A stretch of 10,868 nucleotides of DNA from Methylococcaceae bacterium NSP1-2 (lineage in GTDB: Bacteria > Pseudomonadota > Gammaproteobacteria > Methylococcales > Methylomonadaceae): NCBI GenBank assembly GCA_002256685.1, contig NQJH01000078.1, positions 1-10,868 on the forward strand, in the 5' to 3' direction. Under the pieces are notes generated by a model that was given only the letters and a program-made list of their open reading frames with translations, was not told the origin of the DNA and searched no databases. The position numbers were made by a program, and so were the translations under genes. Shown here piece by piece: positions 1 through 6,646 of this stretch; within the stretch, counting starts at the first letter, position 1, and each line of letters starts with the position of its first letter.

Positions 1-1
1 C

Positions 2-385
2 CTATTACTATCCCTATCATACCCAGCCCACGCTGGACAAGCCAACACACCCAACCAATTTTCAGGCGAATGGGAAGGCGCGGGGACACAGAGTGATGGG
101 AGTCATTGGAGCATTCGGGTTAATAGCCGTCCTAATGGTTACTTCATTGATTACCCGTCTTTAGTGTGTGGCGGGGTGTGGACGTTACTCAAAACCACTG
201 AGTCCAGTTTGGTGTTTAAAGAGACGCTGACTTATGGGATTGAACGCTGTGTGGATCATGGTGAAATCGTCATCAACCATGTTGCACCGAACAAGGTGAG
301 TTATGCGTGGTCTAGTGCAAAAAGCAAAATAACAGCGGCGGGGAATTTAACGCGTAAGATGAATAGAGCAAACCTATCGCATTAG
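2..385 (+). CDS. Small exported protein with YPSL/CGG motif, 5' partial
   Basis: The frame is open from the left edge to a TAG at 383-385, giving 127 visible residues. The first visible residues (LLLSLSYPAHAGQA) look like the hydrophobic core and cleavage region of a signal peptide, so the true start probably lies a few tens of bases outside the window. A GTG at 164 is an internal valine, not the start. The body begins with a W-x-G-x-G segment, followed by YPSLVCGGVW and a YG-x-x-x-C-V-D-H-G segment. From memory, this layout (YPSL-CGG, then YG...C...G) recurs in small uncharacterised bacterial secreted or lipoprotein domains of beta-rich character. Two of its conserved positions are cysteines that could form a disulfide. 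The function is unknown, and neighbouring genes give no clue. Confidence 0.6.
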   Translation, partial: LLLSLSYPAHAGQANTPNQFSGEWEGAGTQSDGSHWSIRVNSRPNGYFIDYPSLVCGGVWTLLKTTESSLVFKETLTYGIERCVDHGEIVINHVAPNKVSYAWSSAKSKITAAGNLTRKMNRANLSH

Positions 386-624
386 TGACAAATAATAGGT
401 TTCGGCTATCACTTATTACAAGGTCTTACCGCCTTATAGGATATTTTTAATATCCATTTTCTATCCTTTAATACTCCATTTTAAGTTATTGCCCCTGCTA
501 TTTTTCTAGGTAACAATGATATTTTAAAAAGCGCGTAATATTTTGTTGTGTGCTTTGCTAGATACACAGGCTGTAAAACAGTCGCAGTTAACGAAAGTTA
601 AGTTAAACGTATCGGAGTACAGTT
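386..624. other. Intergenic gap with little structure
   Basis: This 239-base AT-rich gap separates the small exported protein from the metallopeptidase locus. I see one weak hairpin (listed separately) and a ribosome-binding site for the downstream gene, GGAG at 614-617, seven bases before the ATG at 625. I could not find a convincing -35/-10 pair: TAGATA-like and TGTAAA-like hexamers around 559-577 lack a correctly spaced -35. Confidence 0.5.
439..455 (+). terminator. Weak AT-rich hairpin, possible terminator
   Basis: GGATATT (439-445) and AATATCC (449-455) form a 7-bp stem with a 3-base loop, followed closely by a short T-run (457-460). It lies 54 bases after the stop of the first gene. 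The stem is mostly A-T, so it would be a weak rho-independent terminator at best. Confidence 0.25.
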
Positions 625-951
625 ATGAAACACCTTCAGTTTGTCATTATTCTTGTCGTCTCTGTATTAACGGCTTTTCCAGTATTAGCCGCAAATCCTA
701 CTAGCGCGGAAATAACGCTACAATCCCAGCAACGACTGACCGGAATGCGCGAGGCACTGGGTCTTGATGAGAATAATTCTTTTCAGGTGCAAAGTTTACA
801 GCAGGATGCACTGGGACAAACGCATGCTTTCAACAATTTTATCATGGTCTGCGGGTTTGGGGCGGCGAAGTCATCACCCATACGCAAGCGAATGGGCGTG
901 AACTGCCTGCGACTACTGCCGCGCTTAAACAGGCAATTCAAATTGATATAA
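625..951 (+). CDS. N-terminal fragment: signal peptide and start of FTP propeptide
   Basis: The ATG at 625 has a good ribosome-binding site (GGAG 614-617, seven-base spacing). Residues 1-23 form a clear Sec signal peptide (MKHLQFVIILVVSVLTAFPVLAA), cleaved after an A-x-A-type site. Residues 24-68 read as the beginning of a fungalysin/thermolysin propeptide (FTP), ending DALGQTHA, where family members continue with R-Y/F-x-Q and G-x-x-V-W-G-G. Here the frame breaks just after HA. The residues from about FNNFIMVCG onward to the stop at 949-951 are out-of-frame translation and unlike any propeptide. A product of 108 residues would be exported but has no enzymatic domain. Confidence 0.6.
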   Translation: MKHLQFVIILVVSVLTAFPVLAANPTSAEITLQSQQRLTGMREALGLDENNSFQVQSLQQDALGQTHAFNNFIMVCGFGAAKSSPIRKRMGVNCLRLLPRLNRQFKLI

Positions 952-1050
952 CACCGAAACTGTCGGTAACTGACGCGTTAGCTGTGGTTAAAAAAGACCT
1001 CGCTTTACCTTCTGCATTTTCCCATGAACCTACCGTTGAGCTGGTGATTT

Positions 1051-3969
1051 ATGCCGAAAAAGTCAGTCAGGTATCAGCATCAGGTATCAGCAAATAAGGC
1101 TCAGGTCTTAGCAGAGAAGTTGAATGCAGAAGATTTTGTTACTGAGGTAAAAGGCTATCAACTGGCATATTACATTCACACCGAATTGAACAATCCCAAT
1201 GACACACGCCATACCGATTATTTGATAAATGCACACACGGGCGCGATTATTGAGAAATGGGATAGTCTTCAAAGTGAGAACGCTATCGGTAATGGTAAAA
1301 GTCAGTACAGCGGCGCGGTGAGTTTGAACACCAACAGCGTGGCAAGCGGCTTTGAGTTACGGGATTTGACCAGACCTGTCAGTGGCGGCAACGTGGTTTA
1401 CAATCTGAATCACTCCACCTCAGGCACGGGGACTATTTATACTAATGCCAATAATACTTGGGGCGATGGTGTTAATTTCAAAGAAGACCCAGAACCCACT
1501 ACCTCGGCTAATGGACAAACGGCGGCAGTCGATGCGGCTTACGGCATACAAGCAACGTGGGATATGTACAAAAATGTCTTTGGGCGTAATGGGATTAATG
1601 GGCAAGGGAAACTGACATATGCGCGGGTGCATTATGACAATGCTTACGATAATGCCTTTTATTCAGACTCTTGTATGTGCATCACTTACGGTGACGGTAC
1701 TAAACTTCAAACCCTCACCTCTTTAGATGTCGCTGCCCACGAATTTTCGCATGGCGTGTGCATGACTTCGGCAGGTCTTATTTATAACAAAGAATCTGGC
1801 GGTTTAAACGAAGCCAATTCTGACATTATGGGCGCGATGGCAGAGTTCTATACGCGTGGCGCGAACGGTAAAGGCAGTGTTATTCCTGACACAGGCGGAA
1901 CGTGGACGCAAGGCGAACAAATCACCACGCCCGCTTTTCCGCTGAAAATGCGCTTTTTGTACAAACCTAGCAAGGATGGGAAAAGTGCCGATGCGTGGAG
2001 TCCAACGCTACAAAATCTGAATGTGCATTACAGTTCTGGACCGATGAATCGTGCCTTTTATTTCCTGAGCCAAGGAGCAACTAAGACGGGAGAAACGTCC
2101 ACGTCCTACTTGCCAAACGGCATGACAGGTATCGGCAATGATAAAGCCGCTAAAATCTGGTTTCGTGCGTTGACCGTTTATATGACTCCTGACACTAACT
2201 ATATGGGGGCAAGAATCGCGTGTATTCAGGCGGTAAGAGATTTATTTCCTGTATCAGGGGCTGAGGAAATTGCGGTATGGAATGCCTTTGCGGGTATTAA
2301 TGTCGGCAGTGTTTGGAGTGGAGCTGACGCGCCACCGACGGTCACGGTAAGTGAAACTGGCGATAAAGGCACGCTTACTTTTAGTGCCACGGCTTCCGAT
2401 GATAAAGGCGTGGTGAAAGTTGATTTTTTGCTTGATGGCGCGTTGGTTGGCACAAGTGCTGCTACGCCTTACACCATGACTTATGACTCATTGATGCAGG
2501 ATGATGGTAGTCACACGCTGGTTGCTAAAGCCACGGATACCACCGGTCAGTACACTAACGCTACGATGACCTTTACCATCAACAACGGGCAGTTAGTTCG
2601 TAACGGCAGTTTTGAGAAAGGTTATGGCGTGGGCTGGTCAAATACCACGGGTATGCAGATTGGTACTATTTTGGGTCAGACAGCGTTTGATGGCACGAAG
2701 ATGGCAAAGTTTTGTGGCACTGGCTCAAAAATGAGCGTCGCTTTGTATCAGTCGGTAACTATTCCTGCCAGCACGCCATCGGCAATTTTGAGTTACGCAC
2801 TGCATATTGAAACCAAAGATACCTCTACCAGTGTTGCCAGTGACACGTTTGCGGTACAAGTTCGTAATAGCTCAGGGGCTATTGTCAAAACGCTGGCAAC
2901 TTATAGCAATCTAAATGCGGCAACGGGCTATAAGGTTTACAGCTTGGATATGACGGCTTACAAAGGGCAGACTATTCAACTGTATTTCTTAGGTGCGGAA
3001 GATGCGGCATTATCTACAGGTTTCATACTGGATAAAGTCAATCTCATGGTGAGCGGTGGTGGCGGTGTTGATGTTCCGCCCACCGTCAGTGTTAGTGAAA
3101 GTGGTAGTAGCGGCATGATTAGTTTTTCTGCAACGGCGACCGATGATGTCGGCGTGACTAAAGTGGAATTCTATGTGGACAATGTACTGAAAGGTAGCGA
3201 TACCACTGCGCCGTACAGTATGACCTTGGATAGCAGTACGCTGACCAATGGCTCTCACACGCTACTGGCTAAAGCCTACGATACAGCGGGTAATATTGGT
3301 ACATCAACACCCGTGACGTTTTTGGTCAACCCGCCTAACGATGTCCCTGTGATTTCCGTTACTGAAACAGGTAGCAGCGGCATCATTACGTTCTCTGCGA
3401 CGGCGACCGATGATGTCGGCGTAACCAAGGTGGAATTTTATGTGGACAATGTGCTGAAAGGGACTGATACCACGTCGCCCTATAGTATGACACTGGATTC
3501 TCTGACATTAACTGCGGGCAGTCATATTTTAGTGGGTAAAGCCTACGATGCCGCAGGTAACATAGGGTCATCGGCTAGTGTCACTTTCACCATCAATATT
3601 GCGCCTACGCCGACTACTTATAACGAGGTTGAGAATAATGGCACGACTCAGACTGCCAATGTCATCGCCGACACAGTTACCAAAATCATAGGCTACCTCG
3701 GCACATCTAACGATAAAGATTATTTCAAAATCAACGTCTCGGCGGGTCGCACAGTAACGGTCAATATGACAGGTCCAGCGGCAGATTATGATCTTTATCT
3801 ACTCAATAGCTCAGGTGTCACACTGAGAACCAGTGCCGATGTCGGTGCGACCGAATCGGTAACTTACAAGAACGCCAGCACGATGACTGCTACTTACTAT
3901 ATAAAAGTGGTTGCTTTCGGTGGAGCTTATAACTTAACTAAGCCTTACAGTCTTGTGCTTAGTCGTTAA
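1051..3969 (+). CDS. M4 metallopeptidase catalytic domain with Ig-like, jelly-roll and PPC domains
   Basis: This 972-residue frame holds the end of the propeptide (YQLAYYIHTELN, YLINAHTGAIIEKWD, about 35-75) and the M4 catalytic region, about 80-420. Zinc-site residues are intact: HEFSH with H230, E231 and H234, then GGLNEANSD with E254. H326 in VHYSSGP matches the thermolysin active-site histidine. After this come a Big_7-type bacterial Ig domain (about 428-510), a jelly-roll, carbohydrate-binding-like domain (about 514-669), two near-identical Ig-like domains (about 674-763 and 764-850) and a pre-peptidase C-terminal (PPC) domain (about 856-972). The PPC domain is usually a removable tail of type II-secreted proteases. 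The ATG at 1051 has only a weak GGTGA upstream, and its first ten or so codons are out of frame with the ancestral reading, so it is probably not a genuine start. No other gene overlaps it. Confidence 0.7.
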   Translation: MPKKSVRYQHQVSANKAQVLAEKLNAEDFVTEVKGYQLAYYIHTELNNPNDTRHTDYLINAHTGAIIEKWDSLQSENAIGNGKSQYSGAVSLNTNSVASGFELRDLTRPVSGGNVVYNLNHSTSGTGTIYTNANNTWGDGVNFKEDPEPTTSANGQTAAVDAAYGIQATWDMYKNVFGRNGINGQGKLTYARVHYDNAYDNAFYSDSCMCITYGDGTKLQTLTSLDVAAHEFSHGVCMTSAGLIYNKESGGLNEANSDIMGAMAEFYTRGANGKGSVIPDTGGTWTQGEQITTPAFPLKMRFLYKPSKDGKSADAWSPTLQNLNVHYSSGPMNRAFYFLSQGATKTGETSTSYLPNGMTGIGNDKAAKIWFRALTVYMTPDTNYMGARIACIQAVRDLFPVSGAEEIAVWNAFAGINVGSVWSGADAPPTVTVSETGDKGTLTFSATASDDKGVVKVDFLLDGALVGTSAATPYTMTYDSLMQDDGSHTLVAKATDTTGQYTNATMTFTINNGQLVRNGSFEKGYGVGWSNTTGMQIGTILGQTAFDGTKMAKFCGTGSKMSVALYQSVTIPASTPSAILSYALHIETKDTSTSVASDTFAVQVRNSSGAIVKTLATYSNLNAATGYKVYSLDMTAYKGQTIQLYFLGAEDAALSTGFILDKVNLMVSGGGGVDVPPTVSVSESGSSGMISFSATATDDVGVTKVEFYVDNVLKGSDTTAPYSMTLDSSTLTNGSHTLLAKAYDTAGNIGTSTPVTFLVNPPNDVPVISVTETGSSGIITFSATATDDVGVTKVEFYVDNVLKGTDTTSPYSMTLDSLTLTAGSHILVGKAYDAAGNIGSSASVTFTINIAPTPTTYNEVENNGTTQTANVIADTVTKIIGYLGTSNDKDYFKINVSAGRTVTVNMTGPAADYDLYLLNSSGVTLRTSADVGATESVTYKNASTMTATYYIKVVAFGGAYNLTKPYSLVLSR
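1068..1093 (+). repeat. 13-bp tandem duplication inside the metallopeptidase propeptide
   Basis: CAGGTATCAGCAT (1068-1080) is followed directly by CAGGTATCAGCAA (1081-1093); 12 of 13 bases match. Removing one unit joins the upstream frame (AEKVSQVSA) to the downstream frame (NKAQVLAEKLNAEDF) without a break. The extra unit shifts the frame by +1 and is the direct cause of the second frameshift. Confidence 0.85.
3070..3600 (+). repeat. Two tandem 270-base units encoding Ig-like domains
   Basis: Units start at 3070 and 3340 (GATGTTCC / GATGTCCC) and encode 90-residue Ig-like domains. The core stretch SFSATATDDVGVTKVEFYVD is shared almost completely, and a 65-base core differs at about six, mostly silent, positions. 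This suggests a recent in-gene duplication or ongoing gene conversion. A more divergent relative of the domain lies at 2332-2580. Confidence 0.8.
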
Positions 3970-3980
3970 TTTTTAATTAA

Positions 3981-4025
3981 GTTAAGCCGTTCATGCTTAG
4001 ACAAGCTCAGCATGAACGGCTTAAC
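3981..4025. terminator. Perfect 17-bp stem hairpin between protease and slt
   Basis: GTTAAGCCGTTCATGCT (3981-3997) is exactly reverse-complementary to 4009-4025, with an 11-base loop. It begins 12 bases after the metallopeptidase stop, as expected for a transcription terminator. On the plus strand there is no T-run after it (GTTGTTGGG). On the minus strand the stem would be followed by TTAATTAAAAATT. It may therefore be a factor-assisted terminator or an RNA-stabilising 3' stem instead of a classical intrinsic terminator. Confidence 0.6.
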
Positions 4026-4032
4026 GTTGTTG

Positions 4033-4051
4033 GGTGCGAATTTGTCGCACC
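4033..4051. other. Short hairpin upstream of slt
   Basis: GGTGCGA (4033-4039) and TCGCACC (4045-4051) form a perfect 7-bp GC-rich stem with a 5-base loop. It lies eight bases after the larger hairpin and 48 bases before the slt start, with a further partial TCGCAC copy at 4054-4059. It could be part of the upstream termination region or of the slt leader; the sequence does not decide. Confidence 0.35.
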
Positions 4052-4098
4052 TATCGCACTTGTACGCTAGTTTTCGTTATTCGATAAGATGGAGTAGT

Positions 4099-6039
4099 AT
4101 GAAGCCCTTTAAAAATGCTAACTCATTACAAACTATGAAAGTGAAAAAAATGTTCAGGTCGTTGTTATTAATCAGCTTGATTTTTTTACCCAGCATCGTC
4201 CTGAGTAATACCCTAGAACAGCAAAGAACTGATTTTTTGCAAGCAGAACAGGCGGTAAATCAAGGTAATGAAGCCGCATTTTTACAGCTAAATACCGGCT
4301 TAGTTGATTATCCGCTTTATCCCTATTTACAGTATCAGTGGCTAAATAACCATTTGCCTGATACCGACAAAATACTGGCATTTTTAACCACTTATTCAGA
4401 CAGTCGCTATGCGTCGATGTTACGCGCTAAGTGGTTAGCTTATTTAGCGGATCAGCAACGTTGGAACGAATTTATTCAAAACTATCAAGCCAGTGATAAC
4501 ACTGCCCTTGCCTGTCAGTTTCAGTGGGCGAATTATCAAACAGGTAATATTACACAGGCATTGAGTGAAGCCAAACGTTTATGGGCGAAAGGGGAAACAT
4601 TGCCTGATGAATGTGATTCGCTGCTGTCCGCTTTGCTGGCATCGCCGGTAATGACTTCTGAATTAATATGGCAACGTTTTGAGTTAGCGTTAAAAAAAGA
4701 CAATGTGTCATTAGCCTCACACATTCAAGGCTTGATGGCTAAAACTGATCAAAGCATTGCAGATGTTTGGTTACAGGTACACAAAACCCCCACACTCATT
4801 ACCCAAAGTAGTTTTTGGAATCCAATAATGGGGCAGTTATTTGCTCACGGTGTACTGAGAATGGCAAAGTCAAATCTGGATAACGCGATTGCCGTGTGGG
4901 ATAACAATAAAGCCGCCGTCAATCCAAACCATGAAACGGCGCAACAAGTTGAACGTGAACTTGCACTCGCACTGGCACGCAAACGCGATATTAGAGCATT
5001 TGACCGCTTGAACCTTGTCCTTAATCCCGATGAAGAGGTACGGGAATGGAAAATTAGAGCCGCTTTGTTAGCACAAAATTGGCAACAGGTAAGTAGCGCG
5101 TTAGCAGGTTTGACCACAGTAGAGCAACAACAACCCAAGTGGCAATATTGGCAAGCGCGGGCGTTGGCAGAAACAGGCGATACGTTAGCCGCACAAACGG
5201 TGTTCAATAAACTCGCCCTAGACCGTAGTTTTTATGGCTTTTTAGCGGCAGATCTGGTTAATCAACCCTATCAAGCCACTGATAAACCTGTTTTATTACC
5301 CAGTAATGAATTAGACGCGCTAGCCAATGAAACCGATTTTAAAGTGGCGAAAGAACTGAGTTTTCATCATCGTGATTTAGAAACTAAACGCCAATGGTCG
5401 TTTGCAGTCAAAAAATTACCGAAGGCGCGATTACTCATTGCTGCTAAATTAGCGCAAGCTTGGCAATGGGATCAATTGGCTATTGTGACAATGGTACAAG
5501 CAGATTATTGGGATGATTTAGCGTTGCGTTTTCCTGTGACTTATTCCAGTCAAGTACAGAACAATGCCAGTTTGCAACAGCTTGAACCTGCACTAGTATT
5601 TGGTTTAATGCGGCAAGAAAGTATGCTGGACAAAAATGCCGAGTCGCCGGTCGGTGCGCGGGGATTAATGCAGATTATGCCCGAAACAGGACGGCAAATT
5701 GCGCGTAAACTCAATGAGCCGTGGCAAAGTGCGAGTAGTTTGTTTGATCCAGATACTAATATAAAATACGGCACTTTCTACTATAAACAAATGCTGAATC
5801 GCTTTAATGGTAACTTTGCCTTAGCCGCCGCCGCTTATAATGCAGGACCCAATCGCGTCGATAAGTGGCTACCTGATAATAAGCAAATGCCAGCTGATAT
5901 ATGGATAGAAACTATTCCGTTTAAAGAAACCAGAAAATATGTCACTTCGGTTCTATCCTACACGCTAATTTATTCACAACGCCTACAACAGAACAGCCTA
6001 AAAATAAAAAATTTACTGCCAGATGTGCAATCGGGCTAA
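4099..6039 (+). CDS. slt: Soluble lytic murein transglycosylase (Slt70 type)
   Basis: This periplasmic enzyme cleaves peptidoglycan glycan strands to leave 1,6-anhydro-muramic ends, and works in wall turnover and remodelling. I chose the ATG at 4099 because GGAG lies at 4091-4094 and the resulting 646 residues match E. coli Slt70 (645). In-frame ATGs at 4135 and 4150 lack such a site, and a longer reading from 4012 would begin inside the hairpin. The signal peptide is the hydrophobic stretch around residues 20-35 (FRSLLLISLIFLPSIVLS), with a rather long n-region. The long alpha-helical U/L part follows to about residue 490. The lysozyme-like C-domain has RQES with catalytic E507, GLMQIMP (522-528) and AAYNAGP (578-584), all family-defining. 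It appears to be a single-gene unit between the protease and fabA. Confidence 0.93.
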   Translation: MKPFKNANSLQTMKVKKMFRSLLLISLIFLPSIVLSNTLEQQRTDFLQAEQAVNQGNEAAFLQLNTGLVDYPLYPYLQYQWLNNHLPDTDKILAFLTTYSDSRYASMLRAKWLAYLADQQRWNEFIQNYQASDNTALACQFQWANYQTGNITQALSEAKRLWAKGETLPDECDSLLSALLASPVMTSELIWQRFELALKKDNVSLASHIQGLMAKTDQSIADVWLQVHKTPTLITQSSFWNPIMGQLFAHGVLRMAKSNLDNAIAVWDNNKAAVNPNHETAQQVERELALALARKRDIRAFDRLNLVLNPDEEVREWKIRAALLAQNWQQVSSALAGLTTVEQQQPKWQYWQARALAETGDTLAAQTVFNKLALDRSFYGFLAADLVNQPYQATDKPVLLPSNELDALANETDFKVAKELSFHHRDLETKRQWSFAVKKLPKARLLIAAKLAQAWQWDQLAIVTMVQADYWDDLALRFPVTYSSQVQNNASLQQLEPALVFGLMRQESMLDKNAESPVGARGLMQIMPETGRQIARKLNEPWQSASSLFDPDTNIKYGTFYYKQMLNRFNGNFALAAAAYNAGPNRVDKWLPDNKQMPADIWIETIPFKETRKYVTSVLSYTLIYSQRLQQNSLKIKNLLPDVQSG

Positions 6040-6085
6040 AAATTGAGCTGATTTTTTTCGGTGTCTGTTAGATAATACCGAGTTC

Positions 6086-6091
6086 TATAAT
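6086..6091 (+). promoter_or_regulatory. Possible -10 element for fabA-fabB
   Basis: A perfect TATAAT lies 29 bases before the fabA ATG, inside the 81-base gap after slt. The -35 region about 17 bases upstream (around 6063-6069) matches the consensus poorly, and there is no extended TGn. I see no FabR- or FadR-like palindrome. A promoter here is plausible because fabA should not depend on slt transcription. Confidence 0.4.
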
Positions 6092-6120
6092 AAGAATAAT
6101 GACTAAGGGTCACATAAAGT

Positions 6121-6636
6121 ATGGAGAAGCAGCATAGTTTTACGCGCGAAGAATTATTAAAGTCTGGTAGAGGGGAGCTATACGGACCGAAAAATGCGCA
6201 ATTACCCCTACCAAATATGCTAATGATGGATAGGATTACCTTAATTACCGATGAAGGTGGTACTTACGGTAAGGGTGAAATTGTTGCTGAATTGGATATA
6301 ACCCCCGATTTATGGTTTTTTGACTGTCATTTTCAGGGTGATCCTGTGATGCCAGGCTGTCTAGGCTTGGATGCCATGTGGCAATTAGTCGGTTTTTATT
6401 TATGCTGGATGGGTGGACCGGGTAAAGGTCGCGCGTTAGGTGTCGGTGAAGTTAAATTTACGGGACAAGTCTTACCTACCGCTAAAAAAGTCACCTACCG
6501 CGTTAATATAAAACGTCTCATCATGCGCAAATTGGTCATGGGTATTGCCGATGCTACGATGGAAGTCGATGGCAAAGTGATTTACGAAGCGACGGATTTG
6601 CGTGTGGGTTTATTTACATCTACAGCCGATTTTTGA
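6121..6636 (+). CDS. fabA: 3-hydroxydecanoyl-ACP dehydratase/isomerase FabA
   Basis: FabA is the cytosolic bifunctional enzyme that dehydrates 3-hydroxydecanoyl-ACP and isomerises trans-2- to cis-3-decenoyl-ACP, the branch point of anaerobic unsaturated fatty acid synthesis. The 171 residues match the family length (E. coli 172) and are near-identical to it in key stretches: SGRGELYG, PNMLMMDR, GDPVMPGCLGLDAMWQ and VKFTGQVLPTAKKVTYR. Active-site H70 (in CHF) and D84 (in LGLDAMWQ) are present at the expected spacing. AAGGG at 6105-6109 is the likely ribosome-binding site, 11 bases before the ATG. fabB follows after only 10 bases, the classic fabAB pair found in organisms that make unsaturated lipids by this route, so both are probably one transcript. 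Confidence 0.97.
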   Translation: MEKQHSFTREELLKSGRGELYGPKNAQLPLPNMLMMDRITLITDEGGTYGKGEIVAELDITPDLWFFDCHFQGDPVMPGCLGLDAMWQLVGFYLCWMGGPGKGRALGVGEVKFTGQVLPTAKKVTYRVNIKRLIMRKLVMGIADATMEVDGKVIYEATDLRVGLFTSTADF

Positions 6637-6639
6637 GGG
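6635..6639 (+). promoter_or_regulatory. fabB ribosome-binding site overlapping fabA stop
   Basis: GAGGG lies seven bases before the ATG at 6647 and overlaps the fabA TGA (6634-6636). It fixes the fabB start at 6647 instead of an upstream GTG at 6602, and suggests translational coupling of the two genes. Confidence 0.7.
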
Positions 6640-6646
6640 CGAAACA

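Larger units (their letters stand above)
625..3969 (+). pseudogene. Secreted M4 metallopeptidase locus broken by two frameshifts
   Basis: Reading the three frame segments together gives one M4 (thermolysin/vibriolysin family) preproprotein of about 1,110 residues: signal peptide, FTP-type propeptide, PepSY-like region, catalytic domain, Ig-like and PPC domains. The frame of the 625 start is lost near 826-836. The next frame then carries propeptide-like sequence (FYHGLRVWGGEVITHTQ...) from about 837 to a TAA at 1095-1097. The original frame resumes after a 13-bp tandem duplication at 1068-1093. The two shifts cancel arithmetically, but straight reading still stops at 949-951, so full-length protein cannot be made without recoding or reversion. 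Signal peptide, domain order and catalytic residues are all present, which points to recent inactivation, reversible switching, or sequence error. M4 proteases need the propeptide for folding and the signal peptide for export, so a product starting at 1051 would probably be inactive. Confidence 0.75.

Noticed and set aside
625..1100. Programmed ribosomal frameshifting in the protease
   Set aside because: There is no slippery heptamer at either shift. The second shift is explained by a duplication and the first by a small deletion.
4060..4088. slt promoter TTGTAC-17-GATAAG
   Set aside because: The hexamers match poorly, and the implied transcript start would fall on the ribosome-binding site only a few bases before the ATG.
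4012..4098. Upstream extension of slt to an ATG at 4012
   Set aside because: This start lies inside the 17-bp hairpin, has no ribosome-binding site and would put 29 unrelated residues before the signal peptide. The ATG at 4099 has GGAG upstream and gives the family length.
4845..5207. 120-residue minus-strand reading frame inside slt
   Set aside because: It lies wholly opposite the well-supported slt coding sequence, its composition is Ser/Ala/Cys-rich as expected for an antisense frame, and it has no recognisable motif.
6038..6058. Terminator after slt
   Set aside because: AAAAAT (6038-6043) can pair with ATTTTT (6051-6056), followed by two more Ts, but the stem is entirely A-T and too weak to call.
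6602..6646. GTG at 6602 as the fabB start
   Set aside because: It overlaps the end of fabA, lacks a ribosome-binding site and adds 15 residues before the standard MKRVVVTG start; GAGGG supports 6647.
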